From assembly GCA_018223085.1 (NCBI GenBank), contig JAAEZB010000024.1, forward strand, positions 1-40,032: a stretch of 40,032 bases of DNA, in the 5' to 3' direction. How positions within the stretch are numbered: position 1 is the first letter of the stretch; each line of letters opens with the position of its first letter. Of the stretch, positions 16,010 through 24,417 are shown in pieces. The notes beneath the pieces were generated by a model. The model saw only the letters and a list, made by a program, of their open reading frames with translations. It ran no database searches and was not told where the DNA came from. Source of the DNA: Paracoccaceae bacterium (lineage in GTDB: Bacteria; Pseudomonadota; Alphaproteobacteria; Rhodobacterales; Rhodobacteraceae). Position numbers and translations under genes: made by a program.

Positions 16010-17086
16010 TTAGTGCGGGAAGGGCCACAGCCGAAGTTTCTCCTTGGCCACGCGCCAGAGCTGGGCAAGGCCATGGGGTTCCGCGATCAGGAAGACGATG
16101 ATAAGCGCCCCCACGATCAGGAATTCGAAATGTGCCGCCGTGTCTGTCGGCCAGCCGAGGCTACCCACCAGCACGTTCTTCAGGAACACCGGCAGCAGGA
16201 CCAGGAAGGCCGCGCCGGCAAAGCTACCAAAGATCGAGCCAAGGCCGCCGATGATAATCATGAACAGCACGAGGAACGATTTGTTGATGCCAAAGGCTTC
16301 GCCCACTTCCACAGCGCCAAGGTAGACCGAGAAGAACAGCGCGCCAGAAATCCCGATAAAGAAACCAGAGACGGCAAAGGCACTGAGTTTGGCGGTCAAC
16401 GGGTTCACCCCGATGATCTCGGCAGCGATATCCATGTCGCGGATCGCCATCCATTTACGGCCAGTCATCCCGCGGGTCAGGTTACGCGCAATGATGGCGC
16501 TCCCGACAAGGAAGACGAGGCAGAACAGGTAAACCGCCCAGGCTTCGGTATTGGGGCCGGTGACCTCGATGCCGAACACGGTACGTTCCGGGGCGTTGAT
16601 CTGACCCGAAGCCGAGTAGTTGTAGAACCACGGCACACGGTTGAAGAGCCACACCAGGAAGAACTGTGCCGCGAGCGTCGCCACCGCGAGATAGAAGCCC
16701 TTGATGCGCAGCGACGGAAGACCGAACAGCACACAGACAATGGCCGTCACACCGCCGGCAAGCAGCACGTGGAAGAAGATGTTTACTTCTGGAAAGGCGG
16801 TCATCAGCTTGTAGCAGGCATAAGCGCCCACAGCCATAAAGCCCCCGGTTCCAAGTGACACCTGCCCGCAGTAGCCCACGAGGATGTTCAGACCGATCGC
16901 CGCGATGGCGTAGATCAGGAACGGCAGGAAGATCGCACTGGCCCAGTAATCGTTGATGATAAACGGAATGACCAGGAACGAGACAAACAGCACGACGTAG
17001 TAGCGATACCGGTCGAAACGGATCGGGAAAGTCTGGTTGTCAGCTGAGTAGGACGTTTTGTAATCGCCCGCTTCACGATAGAACAT
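16010..17086 (-). CDS. Liv-type ABC transporter permease, LivM-like
   Basis: A 358-residue polytopic permease with about ten hydrophobic segments. The LivM hallmark region is present: AIGLNILVGYCGQVSLGTGGFMAVGAYA near residue 65-90, and the cytoplasmic EAA-like loop GRKWMAIRDMDIAAEIIGVNPL that contacts the ATPases. The C-terminal segment IIGGLGSIFGSFAGAAFLVLLP is also typical. About 35 hydrophilic residues precede the first membrane segment. GGGAGA precedes the start. The gene begins six bases after the 93-residue membrane-protein gene. Confidence 0.93.
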   Translation of the reverse strand: MFYREAGDYKTSYSADNQTFPIRFDRYRYYVVLFVSFLVIPFIINDYWASAIFLPFLIYAIAAIGLNILVGYCGQVSLGTGGFMAVGAYACYKLMTAFPEVNIFFHVLLAGGVTAIVCVLFGLPSLRIKGFYLAVATLAAQFFLVWLFNRVPWFYNYSASGQINAPERTVFGIEVTGPNTEAWAVYLFCLVFLVGSAIIARNLTRGMTGRKWMAIRDMDIAAEIIGVNPLTAKLSAFAVSGFFIGISGALFFSVYLGAVEVGEAFGINKSFLVLFMIIIGGLGSIFGSFAGAAFLVLLPVFLKNVLVGSLGWPTDTAAHFEFLIVGALIIVFLIAEPHGLAQLWRVAKEKLRLWPFPH

Positions 17087-17092
17087 GGTTTC

Positions 17093-17374
17093 TTATCTCC
17101 CCTCGACCTCGGCAACCGCTTCGGCGTTTATTTCATGTGCGCGGTTGCGTTCTGCCGCGCTGAGTTGGTTGGTGCGGCGGGCGTAGCCGGTGGCTTCGGC
17201 GCTCCGCACGAGGCGGAAATACGCGAACAACCCGACGATAAGGCCAATGAAGGCCAGGATGGCGGCGGTGGTGACCTGGGTCGTACCCAGGTCTCCCGAA
17301 GTCAGGGCGATATAGCCAAACGCCCAGAACCCAGCCCACGCAACCACATTAAGAACAGCTATCAGCTTGCTCAT
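17093..17374 (-). CDS. Small two-helix membrane protein encoded between livH and livM
   Basis: A 93-residue protein that I do not recognise. It has two predicted membrane helices (about 4-24 and 36-54) and a charged C-terminal tail rich in Arg and Glu (VRSAEATGYARRTNQLSAAERNRAHEINAEAVAEVEGR). Gaps are only three bases to livH and six to livM, so it must be co-translated with the two channel subunits. By position it is a candidate accessory subunit or assembly factor of this transporter; classic Liv systems have no such gene. The clean operon spacing and membrane pattern make it very likely real. Its function is unknown. Confidence 0.8.
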   Translation of the reverse strand: MSKLIAVLNVVAWAGFWAFGYIALTSGDLGTTQVTTAAILAFIGLIVGLFAYFRLVRSAEATGYARRTNQLSAAERNRAHEINAEAVAEVEGR

Positions 17375-17377
17375 GGG

Positions 17378-18379
17378 TTACACCCTCTCGATGATCTTCT
17401 CGCCGAACAGACCTTGCGGACGGAACACGAGGAAGAGCAGCGCGAGCACATAGGCGAACCAGTTCTCAGTCGCACCACCGAGCATCGGGCCAAATTGGTA
17501 TTCAAAGAGCTTTTCGCCCACCCCGATGATAAGCCCGCCGACAATAGCACCGGGGATCGAGGTAAAGCCGCCAAGCATGAGCACCGGAAGTGCCTTGAGC
17601 GCGATCAGCGACAGCGAGAACTGTACGCCCGATTTAGCACCCCACATGACCCCGGCCACGATGGCGACAAAGCCCGCGAGCGACCACACCAGAACCCAGA
17701 TGAAGTTCAGCGAGATACCAACCGACAGCGCGGCCTGATGGTCATCGGCCACAGCGCGCATGGCGCGGCCCTGTTTGGTGTATTGCGCAAAGAGCACCAG
17801 CGCGATCACGAGGATGGCTGCCACAACCGTCGCCACGATATCGAGCTGGTCGATATACATGCCGTAATAGCGTTCGCCCTCGGCCGCCCAAGTTGCGGTC
17901 AGATCCTCGATGGCAAAGGAGCCACCCTGCGGCAGACCAACAGCAAGCGTCTTGATGTCCGAACCCCACATCAGGTCGCCAAGACCTTCCATGAAATAAG
18001 CCAGACCAATGGTCGCCATGAAAAGAATGATCGGTTCTTGTCCGACGAGATGCCGGAATACGAACCGCTGGACGCAGTAGGCCAATCCCACCATCACCAC
18101 CATGGTGAACAAGATGCCGAAGAAGGCATTGATATGCCAACCAAAGTGATGGATTTCGGTGCCGAGAAGAGCATTGATAAGGTGACTAAACGGCACCTGA
18201 CCTTCCATGATCCCGACAAGCGTCAGCGCCGAGAAGAGCGCCATGACGCCCTGTGCGTAGTTGAAGATTCCCGACGCTTTGTAGATGAGCACGAAGCCCA
18301 GCGCGACGAGAGCATAGAGGACGCCAGCCATGAGGCCGTTCATCGTCACTTCCATGAAGTTTAGAAATGCTACGGGCAT
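17378..18379 (-). CDS. Liv-type ABC transporter permease, LivH-like
   Basis: A 333-residue inner-membrane permease, second half of the channel with LivM. It has the LivH features: an N-terminal NGLMAGVLYALVALGFVLIYKASGIFNYAQG block, the cytoplasmic loop TKQGRAMRAVADDHQAALSVGI that docks the ATPase, and ALPVLMLGGFTSIPGAIVGGLIIG near the C-terminus. About eight hydrophobic segments are visible. It lies 15 bases after livG, and the small membrane protein follows. Confidence 0.94.
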   Translation of the reverse strand: MPVAFLNFMEVTMNGLMAGVLYALVALGFVLIYKASGIFNYAQGVMALFSALTLVGIMEGQVPFSHLINALLGTEIHHFGWHINAFFGILFTMVVMVGLAYCVQRFVFRHLVGQEPIILFMATIGLAYFMEGLGDLMWGSDIKTLAVGLPQGGSFAIEDLTATWAAEGERYYGMYIDQLDIVATVVAAILVIALVLFAQYTKQGRAMRAVADDHQAALSVGISLNFIWVLVWSLAGFVAIVAGVMWGAKSGVQFSLSLIALKALPVLMLGGFTSIPGAIVGGLIIGVGEKLFEYQFGPMLGGATENWFAYVLALLFLVFRPQGLFGEKIIERV

Positions 18380-18394
18380 TTTGCCGGTCCTCCC

Positions 18395-19210
18395 TTAGTC
18401 GTGCGCCACGCCGAGATAGGCGTCGATCACTTCCTGATTGTTGCGCACCTCATCGGGGGTGCCGTCACCGATCTTCTTGCCGTAGTCCATGACCACAACA
18501 CGGTCGGAAAGGTCCATAACGACGCCCATATCGTGTTCGATAAGCGCGATCGTCGTTCCGAATTCGTCATTCATGTCGAGAATGAAGCGCGACATGTCTT
18601 CCTTTTCCTCGACGTTCATGCCGGCCATCGGCTCGTCGAGAAGCAGGATCGAAGGCTCCGCCGCCAGCGCACGAGCAAGCTCCACGCGTTTCTTGAGACC
18701 ATAGGGCAGACGACCCACGGGGGTCTTGCGGATGGCCTGAATTTCGAGGAAGTCGATGATCTTTTCCACGAATTCGCGGTTCTCGACCTCTTCCTTCTCG
18801 GCCTTGCCTTTCCAGATCGCCTGGGCGAACACGCCGGATGTCATCTGACGGATGCGCCCGGTCATCACGTTGTCGAGCACGGTCATGCCCTCGAAAAGCG
18901 CGATGTTCTGGAAGGTCCGGGCGATGCCCTGCTGCGCGACCTGATAGGGCCGCATCGGTGGGCGCTTCTTACCCTTGTACCAGACTTCGCCTTCCTGCGG
19001 GACGTAGAAACCCGAGATCACGTTGAGCATCGACGATTTGCCGGCGCCGTTGGGGCCGATAATCGCGCGAATCTCGCCCTCGCGAATGTCAAAGGAGATG
19101 TCGGTGATCGCCTTCACGCCGCCAAAGCGCAGCGTGATGTTTTTCATTTCCATCACGGTCGGGCCGATGGTGCGGCCGTCCTCGGTGACGTAGCTTTCCT
19201 GCGTACTCAT
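18395..19210 (-). CDS. Liv-type ABC transporter ATPase, LivG-like
   Basis: A 271-residue ATPase with Walker [10 protein letters not shown] at about 52-60, the LivG-typical GIARTFQNIALFEGMTVLDNVM segment, signature LPYGLKKRVELARAL, Walker B SILLLDEPMAGM and ALIEHDMGVVMDLSDRVVVMDYG. The signature motif reads PYGLKK in place of LSGGQ, which is common in LivG proteins. Its ATG overlaps the stop of the acyl-CoA synthetase gene (ATGA), implying translational coupling of activation enzyme and transporter. Confidence 0.95.
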   Translation of the reverse strand: MSTQESYVTEDGRTIGPTVMEMKNITLRFGGVKAITDISFDIREGEIRAIIGPNGAGKSSMLNVISGFYVPQEGEVWYKGKKRPPMRPYQVAQQGIARTFQNIALFEGMTVLDNVMTGRIRQMTSGVFAQAIWKGKAEKEEVENREFVEKIIDFLEIQAIRKTPVGRLPYGLKKRVELARALAAEPSILLLDEPMAGMNVEEKEDMSRFILDMNDEFGTTIALIEHDMGVVMDLSDRVVVMDYGKKIGDGTPDEVRNNQEVIDAYLGVAHD

Positions 19211-21177
19211 TCTGCGGCTACCTTGCTGGCGGTGGGGAAGACCTTGGCGTCGCGCAGATCGAGCGTGGCGCTGATGCTGCCCTTGCGGCCATCCTCATAG
19301 GTGACTTCGGTTTTGGTCGAGACGGTGGTGGACCCGTCATAGAGCCCTTCAACAAGGTCGTTGAATTTGTCCGCCACGATGACACGGCGCACCTTGCGGG
19401 TCCGGGTCATCTCGCCGTCATCGGCATCCAGTTCCTTGTGCAGAACGAGGAAGCGGTGAATCTGACAGCCCGAAAGCATCGGATCCTGAGCGACCGACTC
19501 GTTCACGGCCTCCACATGGGACTGGATCGTGTCGAGCACCTTGGGATGCCCGGCCAGTTCCTGATACGAAGCGTAAGCGACGTTATTGCGCTCGGCCCAG
19601 TTGCCAACGGCGGTCAGGTCGATGTTGATGAAGGCAACGCATTTTTCCTTGCCATTACCAAACAGAACCGCCTCAAGAATGTCGGGATAGAACTTGAGTT
19701 TGTTCTCGACATATTTGGGCGCGAACATAGACCCATCGGCCATCTTGCCGACGTCTTTGGCACGGTCGATAATGCGCAAATGGCCGCTGTCGGGCTCAAA
19801 GAAGCCCGCATCGCCCGTCGCAACCCAACCTTCGGCATCCTTGGTCGATGCGGTCGATTCCGGGTTGTTGTAATATTCGACGAAGACGCCGGGCGAACGA
19901 TAGTAAATCTCGCCGTTGTCCTCGATGCGAATTTCCACATCCGGCGCCGGAACACCCACGGTATCGGCACGCACTTCGCCATCGGGCTGTACGGTGATGA
20001 ACACGGTCGCCTCGGTCTGGCCATAGAGCTGTTTGAGGTTGATGCCGAGCGAGCGGTAGAATTCGAAGATCTCCGGCCCGATCGCCTCACCCGCGGTATA
20101 ACCGACGCGCACACGACCAAAGCCGAGCGTATCCTTCAGCGGACCATAGACGAACACATCGCCAAGCGCATATTTCAGGCGATCCATCGCACCAACGGGT
20201 TTGCCGTCGAGGATTTTGCCGCCAACCTTCTTGGCGTGCGCCATGAAGTAGTGGAACATCTTGCGCTTGAGGTTGCCCGCGTCTTCCATGCGGATCATCA
20301 CGCTGGTGAGCTGTGTTTCAAAGATACGCGGCGGGGCAAAGTAATAGGTCGGCCCGATTTCGCGCAGGTCAGTCATCATCGTGTCCGCGCTTTCGGGACA
20401 GTTGACGCAGAACCCGCACCAATAAGCCTGACCAAGCGAGAAGATGAAATCCCCGACCCATGCCATCGGCAGGTAGGAAAGAATTTCCTCACCCGCGCCA
20501 AGATTGTCGAACTCGGCCGAGTTCTTGGCGCTTTCGATCACGTTGCGGTTCGACAGAACCACGCCCTTGGGCTTGCCCGTGGTGCCCGAGGTGTAGAGCA
20601 TCACACAGGTATCGTCATAGGTCAGCTTTTCACGGCGCGCCTTGAGATCGGTGATGAACTCGTCATAGGCGGCACGGCCCTGCGCCTGAATGTGGCTATA
20701 TTCATGGAGCGCGTGGTGATCGTATTTCCGCATGCCACGCGGGTCGATATAGATCATGTGCTCGAACTGGTGCAGGTGCTCCTGAATCTCGATGATCTTG
20801 TCGACCTGCTCCTGGTCTTCAACGATGGCATAGCGCGCCCCGCAGTGACCAAGGATGTATTCCATCTCATCCGCCGCACTGTCGTTATAGACAGGTACGG
20901 GAACCGCGCCCACGGATTGGGCTGCGGCCATCGCGAAATAGAAATAGGGGCGATTGCGCCCGATGATGGCGATGAAATCGCCCTCGTTGACCCCAAGGTT
21001 AATGAGACCGAGTGCAAGAGCTTCGATCTCTTTCTCGGTTTCCGCCCAGGTCCAGGTCTGCCAGATCCCGAACTCCTTCTCCCGATACGCGGACTTTTCC
21101 GCATAAAGGGTGGCGTTCCGCTGCAAAAGCGCCGGAATGGACGTGAGTCCACCGGTCGCCTGTGACGACTGTGCCAA
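19207..21177 (-). CDS. AMP-forming acyl-CoA synthetase (long-chain type), TTG start
   Basis: A 656-residue ANL-family ligase that converts a carboxylic acid, ATP and CoA to an acyl-CoA. The P-loop TSGTTGKPKGV is at about 196-206, the A5 block LKQLYGQTEATVF is near 395-407, and the A7 block GWVATGDAGFFEPDSGHLRIIDR leads to the A8 hinge. The overall pattern is that of bacterial long-chain acyl-CoA synthetases. The start codon is TTG: it is preceded by GGGAGG eight bases away, and no ATG lies near. The gene opens a run with livG, livH, livM, the binding protein and livF and overlaps livG, so its substrate is probably the transported compound. The spacer to the divergent kinase contains an inverted repeat. 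Confidence 0.93.
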   Translation of the reverse strand: MAQSSQATGGLTSIPALLQRNATLYAEKSAYREKEFGIWQTWTWAETEKEIEALALGLINLGVNEGDFIAIIGRNRPYFYFAMAAAQSVGAVPVPVYNDSAADEMEYILGHCGARYAIVEDQEQVDKIIEIQEHLHQFEHMIYIDPRGMRKYDHHALHEYSHIQAQGRAAYDEFITDLKARREKLTYDDTCVMLYTSGTTGKPKGVVLSNRNVIESAKNSAEFDNLGAGEEILSYLPMAWVGDFIFSLGQAYWCGFCVNCPESADTMMTDLREIGPTYYFAPPRIFETQLTSVMIRMEDAGNLKRKMFHYFMAHAKKVGGKILDGKPVGAMDRLKYALGDVFVYGPLKDTLGFGRVRVGYTAGEAIGPEIFEFYRSLGINLKQLYGQTEATVFITVQPDGEVRADTVGVPAPDVEIRIEDNGEIYYRSPGVFVEYYNNPESTASTKDAEGWVATGDAGFFEPDSGHLRIIDRAKDVGKMADGSMFAPKYVENKLKFYPDILEAVLFGNGKEKCVAFINIDLTAVGNWAERNNVAYASYQELAGHPKVLDTIQSHVEAVNESVAQDPMLSGCQIHRFLVLHKELDADDGEMTRTRKVRRVIVADKFNDLVEGLYDGSTTVSTKTEVTYEDGRKGSISATLDLRDAKVFPTASKVAAE

Positions 21178-21225
21178 AATGTATTCCTCCCTTTAGCCCG
21201 CCTCCACGGGCCAAATCGCCGAAAC

Positions 21226-21255
21226 GATTCCTCTCACCAATAAGGTGCGGGAATC
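21226..21255. promoter_or_regulatory. Inverted repeat in the divergent acs / histidine-kinase spacer
   Basis: GATTCC-TCT-CACC (21226-21238) mirrors GGTG-CG-GGAATC (21244-21255) around AATAA. That gives ten paired positions in two blocks. Its place between two divergent units, one a two-component system, makes it a candidate operator or a leader hairpin of the acs mRNA. Both ends contain a GANTC methylation site. Confidence 0.5.
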
Positions 21256-21294
21256 ACACTGGTCGTCAACTTTTTCCTGAACATTTCCCAAATC

Positions 21295-21307
21295 TTACGA
21301 ATTGTAA
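21295..21307. promoter_or_regulatory. TTAC-N5-GTAA dyad upstream of the histidine kinase gene
   Basis: TTAC (21295-21298) and GTAA (21304-21307) form a short dyad around GAATT, 65 bases before the kinase start. It is a possible regulator-binding site but short enough to be chance. Confidence 0.3.
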
Positions 21308-21372
21308 CAGGCGGAATTTCCTGCTTTTCGCCTCTCGCCTCGGGTGCTAGCGAAGATCAGGGAGGACGTTCC

Positions 21373-23280
21373 ATGGAAGCCAGTTCCGCCAGCCGACAGG
21401 CCATGACCAATGCCGGCCTGAACCTGATCCAACAGGCGCTGACCATTTATGACAGCGACCTGAAACTCGTCGTTGCGAACCATCGATTCCGCGACATGTT
21501 CCGCCTGCCAACGCCCTACAACACCCCCGGTGCCGACTTCGGCGCAACCATCCGATACCTCGCAGAACAAGGCGAATACGGCGATATTTCCAATATCGAC
21601 GCCTTTGTGCAGACCCGCGTCGATCAAGCCTTGGCGTTTGAACCGCATTACCTTGAACGCCGCATGAAGAACGGTCGCTGGATCAGCGTCGAAGGCTCTC
21701 CTTTGCCCGAGGGTGGATGGGTCGCGGTCTATACCGACATCACCCGCACCAAGCGTCAGGAACAGCTTTTGCGCTCGCGCTCCGAGGAGCTTTCGGATCA
21801 GCTTTTGCAATATGCCGAGGAACTTTCGGCCACAAACCGGCAGCTCGAATCAACAGTGACCGCGCTTGAAGAGGCCAAACGCCAGATATCCGAATCAGAA
21901 GCCCGCACCCGCCTGACCGCAGAAATGATGCCCGCCCATATCGCTCATGTGGGGCCGGACCGGTATTATACCTATTCAAATCGGCGCCTGTCCGCCGTGA
22001 TGCCGGGGCGCCCTTCCAACATCGTCGGCCATGACATCCGCGAAACGCTCGGCGATCAGGCTTACCACGCGCTTGAGCCGCACCTTGCAACCGCCTTCGA
22101 AGGCACCCCCTCTGTGGTCGAGTTTACCGACCATATGTCGACGCGCCGCATCCGCACGGCCTTTACGCCGGATGGCAACAATGGAAGCGAGCGCGGCGTC
22201 TACATCCTTTCGATGGACGTGACCGAAGAAACTCAGGCCCGTGTCGCCCTCCAACAGACGCGCCGCCGCGAAATCGCCGCCCAGATGACAAGCGGCCTCG
22301 CGCATGACTTCTCGAACCTTCTTACGGTGATTCTCGGGCTGCAAAGCAAACTGCAACGTCTCAATCAGGAGGCAGAGGCTGGCGAGTTGATCGACGCAAC
22401 CCTCGCCGCCGCACGCCGGGGCGGCACGTTGCTTGACCGGATCGCCGACATGACCGGCCATCGCGCTCCGGAAATCCAACCCACGGATATTCGCCGCTTC
22501 CTTTCCGATATCCAGACCCTTGCCAGCCCGACTCTGCCTCAGGGGGTCACACTTGATATCGAGAACCTGATTCCAGACATCGAAATTCTTGTCGATTCTG
22601 GCATGTTGCAAGATTCTCTCGTCAACCTGATCCTAAACGCGCGCGATGCCTGTAACGGACACGGAGCCATTCATCTCGAAGCGCGCGTCGTCAAAGACAC
22701 ATGGGTCCGGTTTCAGGTATGCGATACCGGCACGGGCTTTGGTGAAGAAGCCCTCAACCGCGCCCTTGATCCCTTCTTTACCACCAAGGGCTCCGAAGGC
22801 TCCGGGCTTGGCCTTGCGATGGTTTACGATATGACCAAACTCGCAGGCGGCGAAGTAAAACTCCGCAATACCGAAACCGGCGGCTGTGTAACCCTCTGGC
22901 TACCGCTGCGCCGTGCCCACGCTGATACCCCCCCCGGCCTCGCGCTTCTGGTCGAAGACAATGCCGACTTGCGCGGCCTCATTCGCGAGATGCTGACCGG
23001 GATGGGCCACTCCGTGATTGAGGCCGCCTCGGTTGACGAAGCCCAGAGCCTGATTGCCGAGCTGCCCGATATTTCTCTCGTGCTCTCCGACATTTCGCTT
23101 GAGGGCGAGGCCACGGGGGTCGATCTCATCCGCTCGCTTCCCACCGATGGCGTTCCGGCTTTCCTGATGACCTCCTTGCCGAACACCCACCCGCTCTATA
23201 TCGAGGGTGCGGCCCGGGCTCCGGTGCTATCCAAACCTTTCGACGCTGGCCGCCTGGCCGCGTTCCTGCATCCGAGGTAA
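21373..23280 (+). CDS. Hybrid PAS sensor histidine kinase with C-terminal receiver domain
   Basis: A 635-residue kinase without membrane segments, so probably cytoplasmic. An N-terminal PAS-like domain spans about 10-125 (LTIYDSDLKLVVANHRFRDMF). A coiled coil covers about 128-180, and a second PAS domain about 180-290 (HIAHVGPDRYYTYSNRRLS). The dimerisation helix has the H-box SGLAHDFSNLLTVI with phospho-accepting His311. The ATPase domain has N-box LILNARDA, DTGTGFGEE and GSGLGLAMV. The receiver at about 524-632 is intact: VEDN, Asp573 in LSDISL and Lys621 in LSKPF. GGGAGGA precedes the start. Its gene ends four bases before the response regulator gene, and it diverges from the acs-liv cluster, which it probably controls. 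The signal is unknown. Confidence 0.92.
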   Translation: MEASSASRQAMTNAGLNLIQQALTIYDSDLKLVVANHRFRDMFRLPTPYNTPGADFGATIRYLAEQGEYGDISNIDAFVQTRVDQALAFEPHYLERRMKNGRWISVEGSPLPEGGWVAVYTDITRTKRQEQLLRSRSEELSDQLLQYAEELSATNRQLESTVTALEEAKRQISESEARTRLTAEMMPAHIAHVGPDRYYTYSNRRLSAVMPGRPSNIVGHDIRETLGDQAYHALEPHLATAFEGTPSVVEFTDHMSTRRIRTAFTPDGNNGSERGVYILSMDVTEETQARVALQQTRRREIAAQMTSGLAHDFSNLLTVILGLQSKLQRLNQEAEAGELIDATLAAARRGGTLLDRIADMTGHRAPEIQPTDIRRFLSDIQTLASPTLPQGVTLDIENLIPDIEILVDSGMLQDSLVNLILNARDACNGHGAIHLEARVVKDTWVRFQVCDTGTGFGEEALNRALDPFFTTKGSEGSGLGLAMVYDMTKLAGGEVKLRNTETGGCVTLWLPLRRAHADTPPGLALLVEDNADLRGLIREMLTGMGHSVIEAASVDEAQSLIAELPDISLVLSDISLEGEATGVDLIRSLPTDGVPAFLMTSLPNTHPLYIEGAARAPVLSKPFDAGRLAAFLHPR

Positions 23281-23284
23281 TGCG

Positions 23285-23989
23285 ATGACTGCTCCGCTGG
23301 TAACCATCCTCGACGACGAACCGGAAATCCGCTCGATGCTTGCCGATGCGCTTGAGGATGCCGGATTTCGCACCATGGGCTTTGGCCGCGCGACGGAATT
23401 CGAAGCCATGCTCAAGACCACGGTGCCGGATGTCTGCCTTGTCGATCTCGGCCTACCGGACAAGGACGGGCTAACCCTCGTGCACCGGCTTGCCCTTGAG
23501 CAGGGTGCCGCCGTCATCATCATCTCGGGGCGTGCGCATGTAAAAGACCGGGTGACCGGGCTTGAGCTTGGCGCGGATGACTACATCATCAAACCCTTTG
23601 ACCCCGCCGAGGTTGTCGCCCGCGTGCGTGCCCGCTTGCGCAAGGGGGCCACATCCGCCCCCACGACAGGCATGACCGCACAGTTCAATGGCTGGACCGC
23701 CTATTTCGACCGTTATGTCCTTGAGGACGAGACCGGCCTTGAGACCCCGTTTAGCCATGCCGAAGGCGAAGTCCTGCGCCTCTTTCTCGAAAGCCCCAAG
23801 CGCCTCATCAGCCGCGCCCAGATGCAGGAAACTCTTGGCGGAGCAGCGGGCGAGAGCTTTGACCGCGCCATGGATGTACGCATCTCGCGCCTACGCACCA
23901 AGCTGCGCGAAGACCCCAAAAATCCCCGCCTCATCAAAACGATCTACGGCGCGGGCTATATCTTCCTTGGCGATGTAAACTGGGTCTAA
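23285..23989 (+). CDS. OmpR-family response regulator
   Basis: A 234-residue DNA-binding regulator. The receiver domain (about 5-118) has Asp10/Asp11, phospho-acceptor Asp54 (CLVDLGLP), Ser81 and Lys103 (IIKPFDPAEV). The winged-helix effector domain covers about 140-230, with SHAEGEVLRLFLE, ISRAQM, FDRAMDVRISRLRTKL and IKTIYGAGYIF, the typical OmpR/PhoB recognition and wing segments. It starts four bases after the hybrid kinase stop. The kinase has a NtrB-like H-box, so its partnership with an OmpR-type rather than NtrC-type regulator is a small oddity. The likely targets are the divergent acs-liv promoter and its own operon. Confidence 0.93.
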   Translation: MTAPLVTILDDEPEIRSMLADALEDAGFRTMGFGRATEFEAMLKTTVPDVCLVDLGLPDKDGLTLVHRLALEQGAAVIIISGRAHVKDRVTGLELGADDYIIKPFDPAEVVARVRARLRKGATSAPTTGMTAQFNGWTAYFDRYVLEDETGLETPFSHAEGEVLRLFLESPKRLISRAQMQETLGGAAGESFDRAMDVRISRLRTKLREDPKNPRLIKTIYGAGYIFLGDVNWV

Positions 23990-24145
23990 CCCGCCCCTCA
24001 ACCATAGTTTAGACCGCTAAACCGGCGGCCCCTCCCCCCATGTCCAAACCTCCGTTCAATTCCCCCGAACGGGCCGAGGCGTCATCTTTGGTCAAGCAAC
24101 GGCATCCCGCCGCCTGCCAGAAAGACACGCATGAAAGGACATGCC

Positions 24146-24409
24146 ATGACCAAGACCCTCGCGCTTTGCCTCGCCCTCTGCATCCCTGCCGCCGCCTTCG
24201 CATCGAGCGATGACGACTACGGCTATGCCCGCCTCACCCCCGAAATCAAGGAACAGATCCGCGCCACCCTGACCGAACAAGGCTACGAAGTGCGCAAGAT
24301 CAAAATGGATGACGGCTATTACGAGGCCTACACCCTCAAGGATGGGGCCCGCCTCGAAATCTACCTCGACAAGGACCTCAACATCGTCCGCAGCAAAATC
24401 GACGACTGA
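24146..24409 (+). CDS. Small exported PepSY-domain protein
   Basis: An 87-residue protein with a signal peptide (TKTLALCLALCIPAAAFA, cleavage before SSDDD). The mature part is one PepSY-like unit: LTPEIKEQIRATLTEQGYEV, then KIKMDDGYYEAYTLKDGARLEIYLDKDLNIV. PepSY units are found in peptidase inhibitors and in proteins associated with redox partners and metals. Two ATGs are possible; 24146 is chosen because AAGGAC lies six bases upstream, while 24131 has no such site. The cytochrome b561 gene starts nine bases after it, a common pairing, so the two likely form one periplasm-facing redox unit. Confidence 0.82.
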   Translation: MTKTLALCLALCIPAAAFASSDDDYGYARLTPEIKEQIRATLTEQGYEVRKIKMDDGYYEAYTLKDGARLEIYLDKDLNIVRSKIDD

Positions 24410-24417
24410 GGCGCGCC

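Noticed and set aside
24007-24022. GTTTAG-ACCG-CTAAAC hairpin after the response regulator as a terminator
   Set aside because: The stem is only 6 bp, AT-rich, and no T run follows, so I did not call it a terminator.
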